From Planctomycetes bacterium B3_Pla (GTDB taxonomy: Bacteria; Planctomycetota; Phycisphaerae; Sedimentisphaerales; Anaerobacaceae), in assembly GCA_005223045.1 (NCBI GenBank), contig NJBM01000002.1, positions 372,001 through 436,000 of the forward strand: a stretch of DNA of 64,000 nucleotides, read 5' to 3'. The position numbers were made by a program, and so were the translations under genes. Shown here piece after piece: positions 49,485 to 57,553 of the stretch (the first letter of the stretch is position 1; every line of letters starts with the position of its first letter). The notes below the pieces were generated by a model. The model had not been told where the DNA came from. It saw only the letters and a program-made list of their open reading frames with translations, and did not search any database.

Positions 49485-51617
49485 TCAGGCGCGCTCGGCC
49501 AGGGCCTTCTTGACTCGCTCGGGTGTCATCGGAATCTGACGCAGCCTTGCGCCCGTAGCGTCGTAAACGGCGTTGGCAACGACGCCGCCCATGCAGATGA
49601 TCGCCGGCTCGCCGGCTCCCTTGGAAGGCTCGTCGTCCGCTTCTATCAGCACCAACTCGATCTTGGGCACCCACGAGAAGCCGGGCAGCTCATACGTGTC
49701 GAAGTTCTCATCGTGGACTGCCCCGCCGGTGAAGCTGACTTCCTCGCTCAGCGCGTAGCCCAGTCCCATGGTGATGCTGCCTTCGGTTTGCAGCGCGACG
49801 CCTTCGGGATTGATGACCAGTCCGAGATCCTGTGCGCAGACCACGCGTTTGACCTGTATGGCTCCGGTTCGCTCGTCAACCTTGACCTCGGCGAAGAGAA
49901 CAACGGGCACGCCTACGTCGAAGCCGCAGGCTATGCCGTATCCGCGTCCGCTGGGCGCCTTCTTTGCAGGTATCCAGCCGAACTTGTCGGCGCCGGCTTT
50001 GAGGACCGCCTGGAACTTTTCGTCTTTGATGTTCTTGAGGCGAAATTCCAGCGGGTCGATCCCAGCGCGGGCGGCCATGACGTCGATGTGCGATTCACGC
50101 GCAAAGCAGTTGGTATTATTGTCGGGCGCACGCCACGCGCCGGTCAGCAAGAGATGCAGTCTCTGATAGAGGGTAATGCGATTGTGAGGTACGTCGTAGA
50201 ACAAACCAGCGCCTCGGCCGCCCATGCCGTAGATGCCGTAATCCCACAGGACGATCTTGCCGGAAAGGTCAACCCCGCATTTGATCTTGACCGCAGCCGC
50301 TGGCCGGAACGTATCGTAGAAGAACTCATCGGCACGGCTCCAGACAAGCTGGACGGGTTTGCCTGCTTTCCTGGCCAACCTTGCCGCCTGAACAGCCTGG
50401 GCGTTGGCGATCTTTCCTCCGAATCCACCTCCCACGAAAGGAACGATCACACGGACCTTCTCGGCAGGGATGCCCAACTCGCGGGCTATCTCCGACGCGT
50501 GACGGTACGGCGTTTGGCTCGAGGCCCATACGGTAAGATTGTCACCTTCGAACTGCGCCAAAGCGCTGTGGGTCTCCATCGTCGCATGAGCAACGTAGCC
50601 GTTCAGATACGTCTGTTCGACCTCGTCGTTGGCGAGCCTGGAGCCGGTATCGAGATTGCCGGCGGGCTTGCCGTTCACTTTGCCCTTGCCGGCATTCTTC
50701 ATGAAGTAATCGAAGACGGTCTTGTCGTCAAAGCGAGGCTTGGGAATATCGTACTCGGCCCTGAGTCTGGACAGTGCTTTCTCAGCCTCGTCGGGATACT
50801 TGTGCAATACGGCAACCAGCTCACCGTCCCGGACCACCTGGTATCCATCCATTCTGTCCACAGCCGAGGAATCGAGGCTCTTGAGCTTGGCGCCGTGCGA
50901 CGGGGGCCGGAAGACCTTTGCGTACACCATGCCGGGAATTCGGATGTCACCGGTGTACTTCGCCTGGCCCGTCACTTTCTCGACGGCGTCAAGCCGGTTG
51001 ACAGGTTTGCCTATCAGATTGTACTGCCCGACAGTTTTGAGCGTTGGTGCGCCCTCCAGACGCCTCTCAATTTTCTTGCCTTTGGTCAGTTGAGCATAGG
51101 TCACTTTACGCGACTTTCGAGTCTTGTCAAACACAACGCCGTCTTTGACGGCCAGCCGATCCTTGGGCGCCTTGAGCCGTACGGCCGCCAGCCCGATCAG
51201 GACGGCGCGCGCCTCGGCGCCGGCAGCCCTGAGAACAGGTCCGAACCTCGGTGTACACGTCGAACCCCATGTGGGGCCGTCGTTCGGGCAGCGAGCAGTG
51301 TCCGACATAACCATGTCAACCGATTCCAGAGACACGTCAAGCTCGTCGGCCAACATCTGGGCCAGAGAAGTCATGGGGCCCTGACCCAACTCGACCTTAC
51401 TCGTATAACACGTGACTCTGCCGTCCTCACCTATGCGAAGGTGCGCATTAAAATCGGGGCGTTGGCCTCTGCGCCCCTGTCCGGTGGCGGGCGGATCGCC
51501 CACGGCAAACAGGATCACGATTCCACCGCCCAGGCCCTTCAGGAACCCTCGCCGGCTGACCGGATACAGACTCTCGTCACGGTCGCTCTCGGCGACCTGC
51601 AATTTATCTTCGTTCAT
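49485..51617 (-). CDS. molybdenum hydroxylase large subunit (IorB/aldehyde dehydrogenase type)
   Basis: 710 aa from ATG at 51617, 2 nt after the small-subunit stop, with AAAGGAG inside that gene's end. The open frame extends 135 codons upstream but only as an out-of-frame shadow of the small subunit. Tat signal S-R-R-G-F-L-K-G-L-G-G-G. Mo-pterin domain with G-Q-G-P-M-T-S, G-G-G-F-G-G-K, and the C-terminal G-A-G-E motif carrying the catalytic Glu. Without a FAD subunit this matches isoquinoline 1-oxidoreductase-type enzymes that pass electrons to membrane cytochromes. Substrate unknown. Confidence 0.9.
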   Translation of the reverse strand: MNEDKLQVAESDRDESLYPVSRRGFLKGLGGGIVILFAVGDPPATGQGRRGQRPDFNAHLRIGEDGRVTCYTSKVELGQGPMTSLAQMLADELDVSLESVDMVMSDTARCPNDGPTWGSTCTPRFGPVLRAAGAEARAVLIGLAAVRLKAPKDRLAVKDGVVFDKTRKSRKVTYAQLTKGKKIERRLEGAPTLKTVGQYNLIGKPVNRLDAVEKVTGQAKYTGDIRIPGMVYAKVFRPPSHGAKLKSLDSSAVDRMDGYQVVRDGELVAVLHKYPDEAEKALSRLRAEYDIPKPRFDDKTVFDYFMKNAGKGKVNGKPAGNLDTGSRLANDEVEQTYLNGYVAHATMETHSALAQFEGDNLTVWASSQTPYRHASEIARELGIPAEKVRVIVPFVGGGFGGKIANAQAVQAARLARKAGKPVQLVWSRADEFFYDTFRPAAAVKIKCGVDLSGKIVLWDYGIYGMGGRGAGLFYDVPHNRITLYQRLHLLLTGAWRAPDNNTNCFARESHIDVMAARAGIDPLEFRLKNIKDEKFQAVLKAGADKFGWIPAKKAPSGRGYGIACGFDVGVPVVLFAEVKVDERTGAIQVKRVVCAQDLGLVINPEGVALQTEGSITMGLGYALSEEVSFTGGAVHDENFDTYELPGFSWVPKIELVLIEADDEPSKGAGEPAIICMGGVVANAVYDATGARLRQIPMTPERVKKALAERA

Positions 51618-51619
51618 CT

Positions 51620-52096
51620 TTACCTGGCTCCTTTCATTTCCTGGGCGGCTTCTTCGATCGCCCGGATAATCCGAACATGCGCTCCGCACCGACACAGATT
51701 GTATTCCATGCCTTCGATGATTTCCTGCCGGGTCGGCTCCGGGTTGCTCAACAGAAGACTGTATGCGTTGAGAATCATACCCGGCGTGCAGAAACCACAC
51801 TGAAGAGCATCGTGCTTGGCAAACGCTTCCTGAATGGGATGCAATTCTCCGTTCTTCGCCAGCCCTTCGATGGTGAGGACCTTCTTGCCCTTGACGCTGC
51901 CGACGGGAATCACGCACGACCGCAGAGCCATGCCGTCCATAATAACGGTGCAGGCGCCGCATAGGCCTTTGCCGCAGCCGTACTTGGTTCCTGTCAACCC
52001 TATATCTGTGCGCAATACCCACAGGAGCGGTCGCTGGCCGTCAGTGTTTACACTCACGGTTTTGTCGTTGAGTGTGAAAGAAATGTTCTCGTTCAT
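51620..52096 (-). CDS. 2Fe-2S subunit of molybdenum hydroxylase (minus-strand pair)
   Basis: 158 aa. Plant-type ferredoxin cluster C-G-K-G-L-C-G-A-C plus a fourth Cys (R-S-C), and the second cluster C-G-F-C-T-P-G-M and C-R-C-G in the all-helical domain. Electron transfer from the Mo site. Directly upstream of and coupled to the large subunit. No Tat signal of its own; it is probably exported bound to the large subunit. Confidence 0.93.
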   Translation of the reverse strand: MNENISFTLNDKTVSVNTDGQRPLLWVLRTDIGLTGTKYGCGKGLCGACTVIMDGMALRSCVIPVGSVKGKKVLTIEGLAKNGELHPIQEAFAKHDALQCGFCTPGMILNAYSLLLSNPEPTRQEIIEGMEYNLCRCGAHVRIIRAIEEAAQEMKGAR

Positions 52097-52311
52097 ATCG
52101 AACCCTCTCTTGGTTTAAGTTTACAGACTAAAGTTCAATCGCCGGATTTAAGCAAATCGCCACGCGGCTGTCCAGAACAATTTTCCCAAAAATCCATTCT
52201 CACAGGATGGGCACATCCGAAACCATGATGAAAATTCTGCAAGAAGCCACTGTTCTCAATCCCCACGTCTGCATATAATACGTGGAAATCCGGATTTAGT
52301 GGAGGACAGCT

Positions 52312-52794
52312 ATGGATGCCAAAATAACTCTGACCGTAAACGGCAAAGAAAGAACGGTCGTTACCGATCCCGAACGGCCCCTGCTTGACGTTCTAAGAGA
52401 GGACCTGCAAGTCACAGGCCTCAAGTACGGCTGCGGCAAAGGCCTATGCGGCGCCTGCACGGTTCTGGTGGACGGAAAACGGACCCACCCGTGCGTTACG
52501 CCCGTTGCAAAGGCGGATAAACAGAAGATCACGACAATAGAAGGCCTTGCCGATGGCGACCGCCTCCATCCCGTCCAGCAGGCGTTCCTCGACGTGGGCG
52601 CCATTCAGTGCGGGTATTGCACACCCGGGATGATCTTGTCCGCTGTGGCGCTTCTTGAAGAGAACCCGCGGCCTACGGACGAGCAGATCGCCGAGTGGAT
52701 GAATGTGAATATATGCCGGTGCAACGGATATACGAAGATACTGAATGCCGTTCGCCGCGCTGCAGCGCAAATCGCGGAGGTGAAACGATCATGA
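52312..52794 (+). CDS. 2Fe-2S subunit of molybdenum hydroxylase (plus-strand pair)
   Basis: 160 aa, GGAGG before the ATG; an AT-rich TATAAT lies at 52274-52279. Same cluster motifs as the divergent gene: C-G-K-G-L-C-G-A-C, H-P-C, C-G-Y-C-T-P-G-M and C-R-C-N. Its 3' end overlaps the large subunit by 4 nt (ATGA). The two small subunits are clearly paralogous across a 215-bp divergent region. Confidence 0.93.
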   Translation: MDAKITLTVNGKERTVVTDPERPLLDVLREDLQVTGLKYGCGKGLCGACTVLVDGKRTHPCVTPVAKADKQKITTIEGLADGDRLHPVQQAFLDVGAIQCGYCTPGMILSAVALLEENPRPTDEQIAEWMNVNICRCNGYTKILNAVRRAAAQIAEVKRS

Positions 52795-54980
52795 TCGAAG
52801 ATACTCTAACAGAAGAAGGCGTAGGATGGGCTTCAGCCCATCGATCAACAATGGTGGGGCAAGCCCCACCCTACATACTCGAATCCGGGCGTTCTGAGTC
52901 CGTAGAGCTGAGCCGGCGCGCCTTCGTGCAATTGCTTGGCACGGGGCTTTTGATTACCGTCACTGAGGGCGTCTCTCTCGGCCAGCGCCGCCGCAGTCGA
53001 GGCGGACGACCCATTACCGTAGCGGCACGAATCCACCTCAATCGGGACGGCACAATTACCGTAATGACCGGCAAGGTCGAGGAAGGCCAGGGCCCCCGCG
53101 CTCAACTGTCGCAGGCAGCCGCCGAAGAGCTGCGGATCGGCGTCGAGCGGATCCGAATGGTCATGTCCGACACGGCTCTCGTCCCCGACGACGGTATCAC
53201 CGCCGGCAGCCGGACGACGCCATCGACCGTGCCGGCCGTGCGCCGAGGCGCTGCGACGGCCCGGGAGCTGCTCACGCGTCTGGCGGCTGAGCAATGGAAG
53301 GTGAATCCGAGCAGCCTGAATGTGCGCGACGGCGCCATTAAACACAAGATGACGGGAAAAACCGTCACATACACAGACCTGGCCAAATCAAAGGACATTG
53401 CCGCCGCTTTCAAACAGAACGTATCCTCAGACGTCGCCATCACGCCGGTAAGTCAATGGAAGACACTTGGCACTTCGGTCCCAAGGCCAAACAGCCGTGA
53501 CATTGTCACCGGGGCGCACAAGTATCCTTCGGACATCATTCGGCCCAACATGCTTTACGGAAAAATTCTGCGTCCGCCCTCTTATGGAGCCACGCTCGAA
53601 TCAATCGATCTTTCCCCGGCTAAGGCTATGAAAGACGTGCTCGTCGTGCGCGACGGCCAGTTCGTCGGATGTGCTGCGCCGTCGTCCTTTGTTGCCGCCC
53701 GGGCACTGGAGGCCATTGCCAAAACCGCATCGTGGAAAACCGTTTCTCATACATCGAGCAAAGATTTGTATTCCCATCTGAAGAAAAATGCCCGCAGAGG
53801 AGGACGTCCCGGAACCAGAGGCTCCGTCGAGAAGGGCTTTGCCGATGCAAGCAAGGTCCTCAGCGAGACCTACGAAGTGGCCTACGTTCAGCATACACCG
53901 ATGGAACCGAGGGCGGCGGTAGCTGAGTGGAACGACGGCAAACTGACCGTATGGACGGGCGTGGACGGCCCCCAGCGGGTGCAGGGAAGCCTGGCCAGCG
54001 CTCTTGGAATTCCATCCGAGCGGGTCCGGGTAATTGTTCCCGACATGGGCGGCGGCTTCGGCGGCAAACATACCGGCGAGGCGGCGGAAGAAGCCGCCCG
54101 CCTGGCTAAGGCGTTCGGACGCCCGGTAGCTGTGCACTGGACCCGTGCCGAGGAGTTCACCTGGGCCTATGTCCGCCCTGCCGCAGTCATCGAATGCAAA
54201 GGCGGCCTGGACGACAAAGGCTCGATTGTTGCCTGGGATTTCACCAGCATCAATCCGGGCGGCTCGGCGATTGATACGCCATACAACATCGCCAATACCA
54301 GCATCCTTTCGGCAGGCTCCGATTCTCCCCTGCGTCAAGGCTCGTACCGGTGCCTCGGCGCGACGGCCAACAACTTCGCCCGAGAGTCCTTTATGGATGA
54401 GCTTGCCGCCGCCGCGGGGGCCGATCCGCTGGCTTTCAGACTGGCTCATCTCGATAATCCGCGCATACGAGCAGTCCTTGAGACCGCCGCTAAGCATTTC
54501 GACTGGCCGAGACGCAGAAAACAAACCATCGCCGACGTGGGTGTCGGGCTTGCCTGCGGAACCGAAAAGAATTCCGTTGTAGCCGCATGTGCCCAGGTGC
54601 TGGTAGATCGCAAACGAGGCATCAAGGTGCAGTATGTCTGCGAAGCCTTCGAGTGCGGGCCGATCCAGAATCCGGCCAACCTGCTCTCTCAGGTGCAGGG
54701 CTGCATCATGATGGGTCTGGGTCCTGCGCTGCGCGAGGAAATGCGTTTCGAGGATGGCAAGATTCTCAACGCAGGCTTCGCAGGATATCAGGTGCCGCGC
54801 TTCGAGGATGTTCCGACGATAGACGTCCGTTTGATCAACAAGACCGATATACCCTCGGCCGGTGGAGGTGAAACACCAATCATTGTTATCGCGCCGGCCA
54901 TCGCGAATGCCGTCTTTGCCGCGACCGGTATCCGTGTCCGTTCTATGCCGATGGAAAACAACTTACGCAAGCAACCATGA
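52791..54980 (+). CDS. molybdenum hydroxylase large subunit (IorB type), repeat in leader
   Basis: 729 aa from ATG at 52791 (ATGA overlap with the small subunit). Residues 11-27 are encoded by the GTGGGGCAAGCCCCAC double hairpin, which pushes the Tat signal (S-R-R-A-F-V-Q-L-L-G-T-G) to about residue 42. Mo-pterin domain motifs follow: V-E-E-G-Q-G-P-R, G-G-G-F-G-G-K, R-Q-G-S-Y-R-C-L-G, and a C-terminal G-G-G-E with the catalytic Glu. First gene of a likely unit with xdhC and a MobA-like gene. Whether the lengthened leader still exports is an open point. Confidence 0.88.
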   Translation: MIEDTLTEEGVGWASAHRSTMVGQAPPYILESGRSESVELSRRAFVQLLGTGLLITVTEGVSLGQRRRSRGGRPITVAARIHLNRDGTITVMTGKVEEGQGPRAQLSQAAAEELRIGVERIRMVMSDTALVPDDGITAGSRTTPSTVPAVRRGAATARELLTRLAAEQWKVNPSSLNVRDGAIKHKMTGKTVTYTDLAKSKDIAAAFKQNVSSDVAITPVSQWKTLGTSVPRPNSRDIVTGAHKYPSDIIRPNMLYGKILRPPSYGATLESIDLSPAKAMKDVLVVRDGQFVGCAAPSSFVAARALEAIAKTASWKTVSHTSSKDLYSHLKKNARRGGRPGTRGSVEKGFADASKVLSETYEVAYVQHTPMEPRAAVAEWNDGKLTVWTGVDGPQRVQGSLASALGIPSERVRVIVPDMGGGFGGKHTGEAAEEAARLAKAFGRPVAVHWTRAEEFTWAYVRPAAVIECKGGLDDKGSIVAWDFTSINPGGSAIDTPYNIANTSILSAGSDSPLRQGSYRCLGATANNFARESFMDELAAAAGADPLAFRLAHLDNPRIRAVLETAAKHFDWPRRRKQTIADVGVGLACGTEKNSVVAACAQVLVDRKRGIKVQYVCEAFECGPIQNPANLLSQVQGCIMMGLGPALREEMRFEDGKILNAGFAGYQVPRFEDVPTIDVRLINKTDIPSAGGGETPIIVIAPAIANAVFAATGIRVRSMPMENNLRKQP
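52821..52873 (+). repeat. GTGGGGCAAGCCCCAC double hairpin inside the Mo hydroxylase gene
   Basis: GTAGGATGGGCTTCAGCCCA, spacer, then GGTGGGGCAAGCCCCACCCT (with AC). In this gene it is read as V-G-W-A-S-A-H-R-S-T-M-V-G-Q-A-P-P-Y, a different frame from the copy at 39301. Confidence 0.85.
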
Positions 54981-55010
54981 CGATTACGACGCAGATTCAA
55001 GGAGAACAGA

Positions 55011-56105
55011 ATGAACAGCAAGAACCGACCCGCAAGCATTCACCAGAGAATTGTGGAGTTTATCGACGGGGGCCGGCCTTTTGCCGTTGCCCTTGTGCTG
55101 AACGCCGCCGAGGGTTCTACGCCTCAGAAGGCCGGTGTCAGGGCCGTCATCGACGCAACCGGCAAGATTTGGGGAACCATCGGGGGCGGCTTTGTGGAGG
55201 GCCAGGCCCAGGAATACGCGGTTGATGCCTGCAAATCGGGAAAGCCTATACTGTTCGACTTTGACCTGGCTAACACGTATTCCAGGGACGCAGGGGCCAT
55301 TTGCGGCGGCAACATGCGCATCCTCGTTGACCCAACGGCTGCCGAGAACAGAGACTTTTACGCCCGGGCGGCCGAGACTGTCGCCCGGCGGCAGAGAGGC
55401 ATCATACTCACGACCGTGCGCACCGCTGAGCACCCACAGGTCAAATCCGAGTGGTTCGACCCGGAGGCCATTCCGTCGGATGCCGCGTTTCCGGGCGCCG
55501 ACAACATTCGCTCGTGCATGGCGCGAGAGACACCGCAGCTTTTTGTAGAGCCAGGCGGTGGGGCAAGCCCCACCCTACAGGTGCTTGTCGAACCGGTGAT
55601 TCCAAAACCCATGTTGCTGATCGCCGGCGGTGGCCATATCGGCCAGGCGCTTGCGCTGCAGGCCAATCTCGTCGGCTTCGATATCACTGTTGTGGATGAT
55701 CGGACCGAATTCACTGACCCTGCCCTTTTCCCGGATGGAACGACAACTTGTTGCAAGGACATCCCTAAACAGATCGCCGATCTATCGGTTGGAAACGATA
55801 CGTACGTCGTGCTGGTCACTCGCGGGCACAAGCTTGACGCCGAGGGGCTCGAAGCCTGTATCCACGCGCCTGTCGCTTATGTAGGCATGATAGGCAGCGA
55901 CCGAAAAGTCTCGCTGATTCGCGAGAACTTCCTTGAATCCGGCCTGGCTACCGCGGAGGAATTCGACCGGGTATTTACACCCATCGGACTGGATATAGGC
56001 GCCGTTACAGTATCTGAAATCGCAGCGAGTATAACCGCCGAGCTGATTGCCGTCAGGCGAAAGGGCATTTCTCACAAACCCTCAGATGCGACGGAGCAGT
56101 CATGA
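55011..56105 (+). CDS. XdhC/CoxI-family molybdenum cofactor insertion protein
   Basis: 364 aa; AAGGAG before the ATG. The N-terminal XdhC-CoxI domain has E-G-S-T-P-Q-K-A-G and G-G-G-F-V-E-G, the C-terminal Rossmann domain has L-L-I-A-G-G-G-H-I-G-Q-A and Y-V-G-M-I-G-S-D-R-K. XdhC proteins bind and sulfurate the Mo cofactor before insertion into xanthine dehydrogenase-like enzymes. A half repeat (55555-55578) lies in frame in the linker between the domains. Overlaps the next gene by ATGA. Confidence 0.9.
   Translation: MNSKNRPASIHQRIVEFIDGGRPFAVALVLNAAEGSTPQKAGVRAVIDATGKIWGTIGGGFVEGQAQEYAVDACKSGKPILFDFDLANTYSRDAGAICGGNMRILVDPTAAENRDFYARAAETVARRQRGIILTTVRTAEHPQVKSEWFDPEAIPSDAAFPGADNIRSCMARETPQLFVEPGGGASPTLQVLVEPVIPKPMLLIAGGGHIGQALALQANLVGFDITVVDDRTEFTDPALFPDGTTTCCKDIPKQIADLSVGNDTYVVLVTRGHKLDAEGLEACIHAPVAYVGMIGSDRKVSLIRENFLESGLATAEEFDRVFTPIGLDIGAVTVSEIAASITAELIAVRRKGISHKPSDATEQS
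55555..55578 (+). repeat. half GTGGGGCAAGCCCCAC repeat inside xdhC-like gene
   Basis: GGCGGTGGGGCAAGCCCCAC plus CCTAC encodes G-G-G-A-S-P-T-L-Q in the interdomain linker. Only the second hairpin of the full element is present. Confidence 0.75.
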
Positions 56106-56713
56106 TTTGTGCCGTAGTTCTCGCCGCAGGCCTCTCGCGCCGGATGGGCGTCCAGAAGCTGCTGCTGCCCTTCGGCGGCAAAACAGTTATCGCCCATATC
56201 GTCGATCAGCTTCTCGCCAGCGCCGTTGACGAGGTTCACGTTGTCGTAGGCCATCAGGCCCGGCGATTACGGCAGGAATTATCCGACCGGCACGTTTCTA
56301 TCGTGAACAACCCCGACTACGAATCCGGGATGTTGTCTTCGGTGCGTCGTGGACTTCGAGGCCTGCCGCAGCAATGCCGGACGGTTTTGGTTGCATTAGG
56401 GGATCAGCCCTCTATCACGTCAAAACTCGTTGACGAGATGCTGCAATCCTTCACTTCTGCTGAAAAAAGTATCCTTGTGCCGTTCCACGACGGCAGGCGA
56501 GGCCACCCGGTTCTGTTCTCAGAGTCTTATCGCGGCGAGATTCTAACGCACTACAACGACGTGGGCCTGCGCGGGCTTCTCCACGCGCATCCTGAAGATG
56601 TCTTTGAACTGGCCGTATCGACCTCTGCGGTCCTTTCAGATATGGATTGCCCCGAAGATTATCGGCGGGAGCTTGCCTTGATCGAAAAAAAGAAAGGCCG
56701 AGAGAAAACCTGA
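56102..56713 (+). CDS. MobA/MocA-like molybdenum cofactor nucleotidyltransferase
   Basis: 203 aa. GT-A nucleotidyltransferase start L-A-A-G-L-S-R-R-M-G (signature binding loop) with K19 after Q, then V-A-L-G-D-Q-P-S-I, and the C-terminal G-H-P-V-L-F motif. In this family MocA makes the cytosine dinucleotide form (MCD) used by Mo hydroxylases, which fits the neighbours. Coupled to xdhC by ATGA. A GC-rich hairpin with a T-run follows. Confidence 0.88.
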   Translation: MICAVVLAAGLSRRMGVQKLLLPFGGKTVIAHIVDQLLASAVDEVHVVVGHQARRLRQELSDRHVSIVNNPDYESGMLSSVRRGLRGLPQQCRTVLVALGDQPSITSKLVDEMLQSFTSAEKSILVPFHDGRRGHPVLFSESYRGEILTHYNDVGLRGLLHAHPEDVFELAVSTSAVLSDMDCPEDYRRELALIEKKKGREKT

Positions 56714-56722
56714 CAGGCGCGC

Positions 56723-56760
56723 CGGCGAAGCGCCGATTTGTCCTTCCGGCTTTTTTTTGA
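56723..56760 (+). terminator. terminator of the Mo hydroxylase operon
   Basis: GCCGG at 56723-56727 pairs with CCGGC at 56748-56752, followed by eight T residues. Confidence 0.6.
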
Positions 56761-56905
56761 GCGAGAAAGAAAAACAAGTGGAGTCAGGGTCGAAATTCGC
56801 CGATGAAGGGCAATGCGTGATAGGCGTACTGTACGCCTTCCGGCGAATTGAGATTTATTTGAACAAGCGGCAACGATTGTATCTGCCGCACAGGAGACTC
56901 GAATT

Positions 56906-57397
56906 ATGAGAAACTACAGTATCAGCAACAAGAAAAATGAAGTATTCGAGAAGACAATGATGAGCGGCCTTGCGATCTTTGTTGCGGCCCTTGCAATCGT
57001 CGGTTTTGCCGGCTCAGGTTTTTTGACATGGCAGTTGTGGCTTGCATTTTCCTGCTTTTCCGTTTCTCTACCGTATTTGATTTTTCAAATTGCCTGTATG
57101 ACCCTGGGCGTGACACAACGGCATAAAGTTCCGTTGCAAGTGGCCACTGTGATCGTCGCACTCGTGGGCATCTTTGCATCGCTGATCAATCTCTCAATAG
57201 TCATCGGCGGGATTTTTGCCATTAGCTGTCTAAGCGCGTACTACCTGTTCACGGTCTGCTCGACAGGATCCATGATATCGGAAGGCACAAGAACGACAGG
57301 CAACGTCAAGACCAGAAAAGCAAAGGCGGATGCAGAGGCAGAGGCGGATGCAGAGGCGGATGAAAAGGTGGCTGCAATGGCGGGTGCCAGCAATTGA
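56906..57397 (+). CDS. polytopic membrane protein with acidic repeat tail
   Basis: 163 aa. Four hydrophobic helices between about 18 and 118. The tail (about 128-155) is K-A-K-A-D-A-E-A-E-A-D-A-E-A-D, encoded by GCAGAGGCGGAT-type units, a short tandem repeat likely to vary in length. No family recognised. Confidence 0.65.
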   Translation: MRNYSISNKKNEVFEKTMMSGLAIFVAALAIVGFAGSGFLTWQLWLAFSCFSVSLPYLIFQIACMTLGVTQRHKVPLQVATVIVALVGIFASLINLSIVIGGIFAISCLSAYYLFTVCSTGSMISEGTRTTGNVKTRKAKADAEAEADAEADEKVAAMAGASN

Positions 57398-57553
57398 CGA
57401 TAGTCTTCGCAGCAGGCCTTGCCTTGTGTTGAAGTTGTGGCGAGCAAGGAACAAGCGCCCGACCCGGAGCTTTCACTGATCCGGTGTGGGGTGTGGGTGG
57501 CCGGTGATCGACAAGACGGCTGAGAATCACGGGGTTTTCTCTTAGCCTGTCTC

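Noticed and set aside
49713..51803. Open frame of 696 codons on the plus strand
   Set aside because: It is antisense to the Mo hydroxylase large subunit, which has clear family motifs. The long frame is a by-product of that gene's codon use; its translation has no domain.
51618..52022. Longer start for the minus-strand Mo hydroxylase large subunit
   Set aside because: The extra 135 codons are an out-of-frame reading of the 2Fe-2S subunit and are rich in Arg without domain character.
53601..54524. Open frame of 307 codons on the minus strand
   Set aside because: Antisense to the second Mo hydroxylase large subunit; composition is that of a shadow frame.
56778..56800. Third copy of the sRNA loop (TGGAGTCAGGGTCGAAATTC)
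   Set aside because: It resembles the loop of the two sRNA candidates, but there is no flanking GGGCCGAG stem and no T-run in the right place.
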